Positions 6,796-11,445 of a stretch of DNA of 11,445 nt are shown here, piece by piece; the first letter of the stretch is position 1; each line of letters opens with the position of its first letter. Source of the stretch: Sutterella sp. (GTDB lineage: Bacteria > Pseudomonadota > Gammaproteobacteria > Burkholderiales > Burkholderiaceae_F); the NCBI GenBank assembly GCA_020025915.1, contig JAHHRH010000042.1:1-11445 (forward strand), given 5' to 3'. The notes under the pieces were generated by a model. It made no database searches. It worked only from the letters and a program-made list of their open reading frames with translations, and was not told the origin of the DNA. Position numbers and translations under genes: made by a program.

Positions 6796-7788
6796 ATGTC
6801 TACGCCAAACGAACCCCTGACGATTCGCGACATGATCGAACCGGCCATTATGGCTGCCGGTGGTTGGGTCAACACCCACGCTCACGCCGACCGTGCCTAC
6901 ACTTTGAGTGCCGACGTGCTCGAAATGCGCCGCACCTGCACGCTGCAGCAGAAGTGGGACCGACTCGACGCTTTGAAGCGCAACTCCACCGAAGAAGACT
7001 TCTATCGTCGCTTCTCCATGTTCTTCGAAAATCAGATCGCTCAGGGTGTTACAGCACTCGCTACCTTTGTTGACATCGACCCCCAGTCCGAAGACCGCGC
7101 GATTAAGGCAGGCTTGCGTGCTCGCGAACACTATCAAGATCAGCTGACGGTCAAGTTCGCCAACCAGACCTTGAAGGGCGTGATTCACCCCGAAGCCCGT
7201 AAGTGGTTCGACATCGGTGCTGAAGTTGTCGACATCATCGGTGCCTTGCCTAAGCGCGACGAACGCGACTACGGCCGTGGCGATGAAGCCTTTGACATCA
7301 TCATGGAAACGGCGAAGTCCCGTGGCAAGATGGTGCACGTTCACGTTGACCAGTTTAACGAAAGCTTGGAATACGAAACCGAACAGCTTTGCGAAAAGAC
7401 CATCCAGCATGGCCTGCAGGGTAAGGTCGTAGCCATTCACGGTATTTCGATTGCAGCTCACTCCCGCGCCTATCGTCAGCGCCTCTACACATTGATGCGT
7501 GAAGCCGACGTCATGATGATCGCTTGCCCGACCGCCTGGATCGACACGCCGCGTTCTGAACAGATTGGTCCGATGCATAACTCCATGACCCCAGTGGACG
7601 AACTCGTCCCATCCGGCATCACGGTGGCACTCGGTACCGACAACGTCTGCGACGCCATGGTGCCTTGGAATGCTGGCGACATGTGGCACGAAATGACGAC
7701 CCTTGCGACGGGTTGCCGCTTCGACTACTTTGACGAACTTGTGAAGATTGCCACGGTCAACGGCCGCAAGGCGATCGGCATCGATTAA
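6796..7788 (+). CDS. Cytosine-deaminase-like amidohydrolase, substrate unknown
   Basis: A 330-residue metal-dependent hydrolase of the amidohydrolase superfamily, with the layout of CodA-type deaminases. Likely metal ligands are THAHAD (His28, His30), VHVHVDQ (His183), IHG (His215) and GTDN (Asp282). The region after His215 (AAHSRAYRQRLYTLM, then CPTAW, then SGITVALGTDNVCDAMVPW) follows CodA in order. However, CodA has HCDE here, where the Glu is the general acid/base; this protein has HVDQ, so Gln186 replaces it. Simple cytosine deamination is therefore doubtful, and another ring amide or imide may be the substrate. It is 22 nt ahead of pyrE in one operon, which points to pyrimidine metabolism or salvage. 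The AAGGAG site before ATG 6796 fixes the start; no signal peptide is seen, so it is cytoplasmic. Confidence 0.85.
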   Translation: MSTPNEPLTIRDMIEPAIMAAGGWVNTHAHADRAYTLSADVLEMRRTCTLQQKWDRLDALKRNSTEEDFYRRFSMFFENQIAQGVTALATFVDIDPQSEDRAIKAGLRAREHYQDQLTVKFANQTLKGVIHPEARKWFDIGAEVVDIIGALPKRDERDYGRGDEAFDIIMETAKSRGKMVHVHVDQFNESLEYETEQLCEKTIQHGLQGKVVAIHGISIAAHSRAYRQRLYTLMREADVMMIACPTAWIDTPRSEQIGPMHNSMTPVDELVPSGITVALGTDNVCDAMVPWNAGDMWHEMTTLATGCRFDYFDELVKIATVNGRKAIGID

Positions 7789-7810
7789 TTTTCAGGAAGA
7801 GTTAGAGAAA

Positions 7811-8485
7811 ATGTATAAGTCCAAGATTGCTGAAAACATCCTCGCCGAACACCTCATCAACAACGGTGCCGTGTCCTTCCTTACCGACCGCCCGATGCGT
7901 TTGAAGTCCGGCCTTATTACGCCGATCTATGTTGACAACCGTAGCTTGACGGCTTGCCCCGAAGCTTGGCGCGACATCCTCGAAACGATGGCCACGAAGG
8001 TCGTTGAACACAGTCTCGAATTCGATGTGGTGGCTGGTGTTGAAGGCGCTGGTGTGTCTCACGCTGCTGCACTCGCCTATCGTCTCAATAAGCCGAGCAT
8101 CTTCGTTCGCCAGTCTGCCAAGACCTACGGCAACAAGAGCCGCGTTGAAGGTTGCAACGTCGAAGGTAAGCGTGTGCTTCTCATCGAAGACCACATCTCG
8201 ACGGGTCTCTCCCTTCTCTCCGCTGTTGAAGGCTTGAAAGCTGAAGGTGCCACGGTGACGGACTGCCTCACCATCACGTCCTTCGGTATCGACGAAACGG
8301 GCAAGCTCTTTGAAAAGCAGGGCGTTCGTTGCCATGAAATGATCGACTTCACGAAGGTGATCGATAAGGCCGTCGAACTCGAAAAGCTCTCCGAAGCTGA
8401 TCGCGACGTCTTGAACGACTGGTTGGCCAACCCGTGGACGTGGGCTGCTCGTCATGCCCTCACCCCGAGCGACAACGAAAACTAA
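7811..8485 (+). CDS. pyrE: Orotate phosphoribosyltransferase
   Basis: The enzyme transfers ribose-5-phosphate from PRPP to orotate, forming OMP, the fifth step of UMP synthesis. The 224-residue protein (usual 210-230) shows LKSGLITPIYVDNR near residue 31, the family's substrate loop. It also has VVAGVEGAGVSHAAALA near 74, the flexible-loop lysine region RQSAKTYGNKSRVEG near 100, and the PRPP-binding signature VLLIEDHISTGLS (122-134). The signature differs from the common VxxDDVxTTGxS: Glu-Asp-His replaces the usual Asp-Asp-hydrophobic and Ser replaces the first Thr. A related phosphoribosyltransferase with altered base preference is therefore not excluded. The start ATG 7811 follows AGGAAGAG by ten bases. 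It lies 22 nt behind the amidohydrolase gene and is evidently co-transcribed. Confidence 0.88.
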   Translation: MYKSKIAENILAEHLINNGAVSFLTDRPMRLKSGLITPIYVDNRSLTACPEAWRDILETMATKVVEHSLEFDVVAGVEGAGVSHAAALAYRLNKPSIFVRQSAKTYGNKSRVEGCNVEGKRVLLIEDHISTGLSLLSAVEGLKAEGATVTDCLTITSFGIDETGKLFEKQGVRCHEMIDFTKVIDKAVELEKLSEADRDVLNDWLANPWTWAARHALTPSDNEN

Positions 8486-8498
8486 TTCGTTCTGATCG

Positions 8499-8521
8499 GC
8501 CATTCACCACGTGTGAATGGC
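8499..8521 (+). repeat. 9-bp perfect hairpin just after pyrE
   Basis: GCCATTCAC (8499-8507) and GTGAATGGC (8513-8521) surround a CACGT loop; CACGTG at the centre is itself a palindrome. No T-tract follows. It may protect the 3' end of the operon mRNA or serve as a protein-binding site. Confidence 0.5.
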
Positions 8522-8534
8522 ACGCATCCACACA

Positions 8535-8567
8535 AAAGGCGTAGAGCTTCGGCTTTGCGCTTTTTTT
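8535..8567 (+). terminator. Terminator of the amidohydrolase-pyrE operon
   Basis: GCGTAGAGC (8539-8547) pairs with GCTTTGCGC (8552-8560), including two G:U pairs, around a UUCG tetraloop. Seven T residues follow, and AAAA precedes the stem. The UUCG cap makes this a convincing intrinsic terminator. Confidence 0.88.
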
Positions 8568-8971
8568 ATTTCGTTTTGCGCGAGCTTTTGTAAAGCTTTT
8601 GAGAGCCTTCACAGCAAGGTGCGCTCGGCTGAAGCGTACGTGTCCGTGATCCTCTCAACCATCAGTTCAACCGTAAAATGCTACAACCAAAGAAAAACGC
8701 CACTCACAAAAGCAATGATTTACTCATTGTTCATCACTCAAATCCGCAATATTGCGAAAACAACCGCGAAAACATTTTTATATCAAAATAACATTGCATA
8801 CAAACTTTTTCTCAAAAAAGATTGAGGTTGTTTTTGGTACAATGTGAAGACTACCTCAAAAATCACATCGTCTAGATGTTTGACCAGCAACCCACGCTCC
8901 GTCAAGAACTGACGCATCACCCTCTATACTGTGAATTGTCCCTTATGCCGTAGTAGAGGAAAGGAGGTTTT
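8568..8971. other. Gene-free stretch between pyrE and the small repeat protein
   Basis: No convincing gene is seen on either strand. Visible elements are the palindrome CGCAATATTGCG (8745-8756), a 9-bp direct repeat GCGAAAACA (8754-8762 and 8766-8774), and an inverted repeat TTGAGGT/ACCTCAA (8823-8829 and 8853-8859). The inverted repeat is centred on an extended -10, TGGTACAAT (8835-8843). A further -10, TATACT, lies at 8925-8930. The latter two could drive the gene at 8972. Confidence 0.45.
8835..8859 (+). promoter_or_regulatory. Extended -10 promoter inside an inverted repeat
   Basis: TGGTACAAT (8835-8843) is an extended -10. The arms TTGAGGT (8823-8829) and ACCTCAA (8853-8859) lie symmetrically around it, as an operator would. 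A second candidate -10, TATACT at 8925-8930, has only a poor -35. Which one serves the 99-residue gene is undecided. Confidence 0.35.
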
Positions 8972-9271
8972 ATGATCGCCATCGTTAGAAACGGGGTTTG
9001 CGAAATTCACAATCAGTTTGGCCATCGCTTGGTCACATTGCCACCCGTTAATATTGACGAGGCTGTTTTGCAAGACACGTACGTTGCCGTCGTCCTCCGT
9101 AACGGTTATTGTCAGCTTTACCTGACCTCAGGTGAACGCGTTTGCACTTACACCTTGAATGACGTTAAGTACGTCAAGTTCCACAATAAGACTGAATTAG
9201 CCCTTTATCGTCGTAACGGTATGGTCGAATACCGCGACTTTCATGGTCGCTTGGCACGCGTTAAGAGCTGA
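8972..9271 (+). CDS. Small protein with three similar beta-hairpin-like repeats, function unknown
   Basis: I do not recognise a family. The 99-residue product has no signal peptide or membrane segment and appears beta-rich. It contains three copies of a unit with the pattern R-N-G, eight residues, G, with an Arg at or just after the second Gly position. The copies are RNGVCEIHNQFGHR (6-19), RNGYCQLYLTSGER (43-56) and RNGMVEYRDFHGR (81-93). They are spaced 37 and 38 residues apart, each preceded by alternating hydrophobic residues (IAIV, VAVVL, LALYR). Such spacing suggests three repeated two-stranded units, perhaps an assembly surface or propeller-like fold. Translation should be efficient, because AAAGGAGGT lies just before the ATG. 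It is a single-gene unit with its own terminator; neighbours give no clue to its job. Confidence 0.8.
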   Translation: MIAIVRNGVCEIHNQFGHRLVTLPPVNIDEAVLQDTYVAVVLRNGYCQLYLTSGERVCTYTLNDVKYVKFHNKTELALYRRNGMVEYRDFHGRLARVKS

Positions 9272-9303
9272 TTTTCCAAGAAATACGTTAGGTGACCAAA
9301 GTC

Positions 9304-9336
9304 TGCCGGCGAACTCGCTTTCGTCGGCATTAATTT
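9304..9336 (+). terminator. Terminator of the three-repeat small protein gene
   Basis: TGCCGGCGAA (9304-9313) and TTCGTCGGCA (9320-9329) form a 10-bp stem with one G:U pair and a 6-nt loop. The T-rich TTAATTTT follows. It lies 32 nt after the stop codon. Confidence 0.8.
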
Positions 9337-9409
9337 TAATGTGCATACCCATTTTCGAGCTCGAACTGTTACTGCTTATTGCTCTGACCAAAAAAACGAT
9401 ACAAACGTG

Positions 9410-9438
9410 TACACATTGGTGTATTGTCACCATATAGA
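9410..9438 (+). promoter_or_regulatory. Putative promoter of the lipoprotein pair
   Basis: TACACA (9410-9415) and TATAGA (9433-9438) are spaced by 17 nt. A GGTG/CACC inverted repeat lies between them. The first ATG is 60 nt downstream and lacks an obvious Shine-Dalgarno. Confidence 0.4.
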
Positions 9439-9498
9439 GACTGAACTGTGCTTCACTCTCTATTTTTTTAACGCCTTCATCCATAACACACAATAATT

Positions 9499-10026
9499 AT
9501 GATGCAGAAGAAACTCCTCACAATCGCCCTTTGTGGCTTGACATTCTCGCTCTCAGGTTGTGCAACCGACGGTAATCGCTACCGCTCTGACGTCTACTCT
9601 GCTGGCATGGTTAATCAAGCCCAGGAAGTGAAAACGGTTGAAATTATCGCCATCAATCCCGCTCAAGTCGCAGTGAGTAATGCTGAAGCCGCAGAGCGTG
9701 CACGTACCGCTGGCGCCATTATCGGTGCCATTGCTGGGGCTGCGATCGGTAACCATGGCAACCATTCCACCTCTTCTCGCGTACTCGGTGGCTTAGCGGG
9801 TGGTGCCATCGGTGGGATGGTCGGTGACGCCTCAACAGGCGCCACGAATACGGCCTATGTGGACGGCGTTCAGTTGGTCTACCGAGCACCGAACGGCAAA
9901 ATCTACCAATCCGCTCAGGTCGGTCAACTCTGTGAATTCAAAACGGGACCTGCTGTGATGGTATCTCCTCGTGCTAATGAAACCCGTATCCAACCGAACA
10001 ACCCTTACGGTTGTGCCCGTCGTTAA
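9499..10026 (+). CDS. Outer-membrane lipoprotein with glycine zipper (SlyB/17-kDa antigen type)
   Basis: The 175-residue protein starts with a lipoprotein signal peptide and lipobox LSGC, so Cys21 would be lipidated. Asp is not at +2 (the residue is Ala), which favours outer-membrane sorting in proteobacteria. Residues 72-84 (GAIIGAIAGAAIG) and about 96-110 (LGGLAGGAIGGMVGD) are glycine-zipper segments, as in SlyB/PcpS and rickettsial 17-kDa antigens. The C-terminal part (VQLVYRAPNGKIYQ) is typical of the same family. Two consecutive ATGs (9499, 9502) are equivalent starts. It is followed after 25 nt by another lipoprotein gene and shares its terminator, so the two probably form an envelope operon. 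The exact role is not shown by the sequence; SlyB-type proteins are linked to envelope integrity. Confidence 0.85.
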   Translation: MMQKKLLTIALCGLTFSLSGCATDGNRYRSDVYSAGMVNQAQEVKTVEIIAINPAQVAVSNAEAAERARTAGAIIGAIAGAAIGNHGNHSTSSRVLGGLAGGAIGGMVGDASTGATNTAYVDGVQLVYRAPNGKIYQSAQVGQLCEFKTGPAVMVSPRANETRIQPNNPYGCARR

Positions 10027-10051
10027 TCCTTAGCATTCAAAGAGATTGATT

Positions 10052-10534
10052 ATGCAGAAATACCTGCTTACCGCCCTGGCCGCAACCGTGCTTTTGGCGT
10101 CTGGTTGCACGTCTAATGCCGATCGTCGTATGGAACAGTACGCTGAAGCCGGCAACCAGATGGACTACAACCTCGCTGTGATTCAGTCTGAAGAAAATCG
10201 CATCAAAGCTGAAGAGTATGCTGCTCAACAAGCGCAAGCTAAGTTAGATAGAGAGCGCGCTGCCGCTCGCCAGAAAGCTGAAAAAGCCCGCGCTCAGGCT
10301 AATGCCAAGGCCGCAACCGCCAAAAAGGCTCGTCAAGACAAGCTTCAAGCCATGGCCGATCGCGAGCGTGAACTCAAACTCCGCCTAAAGGAACTCGAAG
10401 TTCAAGCACGTGAAGCTCAAGTCAATACGATCGTGAAGAGTGAACAAGTCCGTGCTGAACTTGCACGTGAAAAAGTTCAGCTTGAGCTTGATCAGTTGCG
10501 TGCTCAAGTGAAAGCGCTCGAAACTCAAAAATAA
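10052..10534 (+). CDS. Coiled-coil lipoprotein, function unknown
   Basis: This 160-residue protein begins with a short signal peptide ending in LLASGC, predicting a lipidated Cys19. From about residue 45 to the end it is almost entirely Ala, Glu, Lys, Arg, Gln and Leu with heptad-like spacing (for example ERELKLRLKELEVQAREAQ). That indicates one long coiled coil reaching into the periplasm. The chosen ATG at 10052 has AGAGA about seven bases upstream; a TTG at 10046 is less likely. It lies 25 nt behind the glycine-zipper lipoprotein gene and before a strong terminator. The composition resembles TolA-like or Lpp-like tethers, but low complexity makes homology claims unsafe. Confidence 0.82.
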   Translation: MQKYLLTALAATVLLASGCTSNADRRMEQYAEAGNQMDYNLAVIQSEENRIKAEEYAAQQAQAKLDRERAAARQKAEKARAQANAKAATAKKARQDKLQAMADRERELKLRLKELEVQAREAQVNTIVKSEQVRAELAREKVQLELDQLRAQVKALETQK

Positions 10535-10559
10535 ATAGACTGCGCTTAGAGAACCACTA

Positions 10560-10599
10560 AACCCTGTCAAAGTCACATTTGGCAGGGGTTCTGTTTTTT
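10560..10599 (+). terminator. Terminator of the lipoprotein operon
   Basis: AACCCTGTCAAA (10560-10571) pairs with TTTGGCAGGGGTT (10578-10590), with one G:U pair and one bulged G, around a 6-nt loop. CTG and six T residues follow. The tnpB-associated tail on the opposite strand abuts the T-tract. Confidence 0.88.
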
Positions 10600-10719
10600 G
10601 TCGAGGCTAGCCTTTAACACTAGTGAATCCTCCTCGACCAAATAATTGGACGGTGCGTCCTTCTGTTTACTAGAAGAACTGCCTGGGCACAGATAGCGGG
10701 TAAGCTCAGATATCTGCGA
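10600..10719 (-). ncRNA. Putative omegaRNA scaffold / right end of the tnpB element
   Basis: The 120 nt behind the tnpB stop codon are crowded with inverted repeats. They are CACAGATA/TATCTGCG (10688-10718), GTCCTTCT/AGAAGAAC (10657-10679), GGACG/CGTCC (10648-10660), CCAA/TTGG (10638-10649) and, last, GTCGAGG/CCTCGAC (10600-10606 and 10632-10638). Some overlap and cannot form together. A structured tail running from the 3' end of tnpB to the element boundary is what TnpB omegaRNAs look like. The boundary near 10600 is inferred from the last stem meeting the host terminator. Host flank directly beyond would be the guide. Confidence 0.55.
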
Positions 10720-11445
10720 TCACAAGGAACGCAACTCCGCGCAAACTCTAATGAGAGTGTCCAGAGTGCATGTGATTCTCTTAGCACATTCCGGAACTTT
10801 GGCTGTAATGTGCCGCCATTTCGTTACCGAAATGGACTCCTCGTACTCCCTGAGGAAGTATCGAACTCCGATGTTGTACGAAGCAGACAAGTCGCACGAA
10901 TAACGCTTACACGTCTTGAACGTACACATACTGTAGTTATCTGGGTCTCGTGTAACGACACCTGTGCCATCAAAGGCTAGCTTCGACGTGTTCCAAGCGC
11001 AGACGCGGCGAACGCCGATACCGCACCGATGCGCTTTGTACTCCACCATCCGCTGAACATATTTGGCTCGCCAATGATGGAGTCGCTGACACCTGGAACC
11101 AAGCTTGCGGCTCGAAAGATCGAGGTGTTCCATGACGATGGCATCGCCCTTGAACTCGTTTGCGACCTCAACGATGAAGTTTGCCGTTTTGACTGAAATA
11201 TCCTCGTTGACACCATTCGCTCTCACCCAAAGCCCCAGCATGCGTGTTGCACCGTTGCTCTGAGCTTTCTTGATGTGTTTCCAAAGAGTCTTGCTCTTTC
11301 GACAGTTTCAAAAAACACCTGCCGATGATAGTGCCCTTTGAACAAATGGCCCGCGCATTCTCGCTCGTTCACGGGCGAGTCAAGCGGGCTGACGATTTTG
11401 TGAATTTCTCCGTAAGGCTTTAGAGGTTTTAATTGCCTTTTCGCT
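10720..11445 (-). pseudogene. tnpB: tnpB (IS200/IS605-type RNA-guided nuclease/transposon accessory), 3' part with frameshifts
   Basis: The reading frame from 11307 to the stop at 10720 matches the C-terminal half of TnpB: the RuvC-II segment IVMEHLDL (Glu at 11128-11130), QRLHHWR, CAWNTSKLAFDG and the RuvC-III segment CDLSASYNIG (Asp at 10891-10893). The C-terminus is family-typical (AKVPECAKR, CTLDTLI). Upstream this frame is closed by TGA at 11308-11310. Related sequence continues in other minus frames: SKGTIIGRCFLKLSKEQD just before, and LDSPVNERE (Asp at 11379-11381, a possible RuvC-I Asp) further up. This implies about two single-base shifts near 11290 and 11365. The zinc-ribbon region keeps only scattered Cys. 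The N-terminus lies beyond the window. No tnpA is seen. Confidence 0.8.

Noticed and set aside
6793..7689. Long open frame antisense to the amidohydrolase gene
   Set aside because: It is a by-product of biased codons in the real gene, has no start context and no family features.
7802..8503. Long open frame antisense to pyrE
   Set aside because: Same effect of codon bias; the plus strand has OPRT motifs and a ribosome-binding site.
8517..8825. A 102-codon open frame after pyrE
   Set aside because: It runs through the pyrE terminator, has no Shine-Dalgarno and changes composition midway.
1..11445. CRISPR arrays, tRNA or rRNA genes
   Set aside because: No regularly spaced repeats and no cloverleaf-like or rRNA-like sequence were seen on either strand.

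Overview
The window looks like a chromosomal segment of a betaproteobacterium, most likely a gut Sutterellaceae-type member of the Burkholderiales. This is inferred from the ppsA/ppsR pairing, a TorD-type chaperone, a TruC-type pseudouridine synthase, lipoproteins of proteobacterial type, and strongly biased codon use (GAA, AAG, CGT, CTC) in the highly expressed genes. Taxonomy cannot be proven from the sequence alone.

Layout: (1) Positions 1-1082, minus strand, are the 5' part of a group II intron. It begins three bases behind the T-tract of the ppsA terminator and carries a decayed reverse-transcriptase fragment that runs into the left edge. (2) 1146-5393 is the phosphoenolpyruvate synthase module: ppsA (minus), then divergently a TorD/DmsD-like chaperone gene and ppsR (plus), the kinase/phosphorylase that switches PpsA off and on. 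The target Thr419 and catalytic His421 of PpsA are both present. (3) 5478-6362 is truC (minus), convergent with ppsR and sharing a bidirectional terminator. (4) 6588-8567 is a two-gene transcription unit: a cytosine-deaminase-like amidohydrolase followed 22 nt later by pyrE. It has a long structured leader containing an intrinsic terminator and an RBS-proximal hairpin, which suggests attenuation or riboswitch-like control. (5) 8972-9271 is an orphan 99-residue protein made of three similar beta-hairpin-like repeats, with a very strong Shine-Dalgarno. (6) 9499-10534 holds two lipoprotein genes, one glycine-zipper and one coiled-coil, ending in a good terminator. (7) 10598-11445, minus strand, is the 3' part of an IS200/IS605-type tnpB with frameshifts, followed by a 120-nt tail dense in inverted repeats that resembles an omegaRNA scaffold.

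The core genes thus cover gluconeogenic PEP synthesis with its regulator, redox-enzyme maturation, tRNA modification and pyrimidine metabolism. They are bracketed by two RNA-dependent mobile elements, each abutting the terminator of a host gene. The most interesting parts are the structured leader of the amidohydrolase-pyrE operon, the unusual amidohydrolase itself, the three-repeat small protein, and the terminator-adjacent intron and tnpB remnants.
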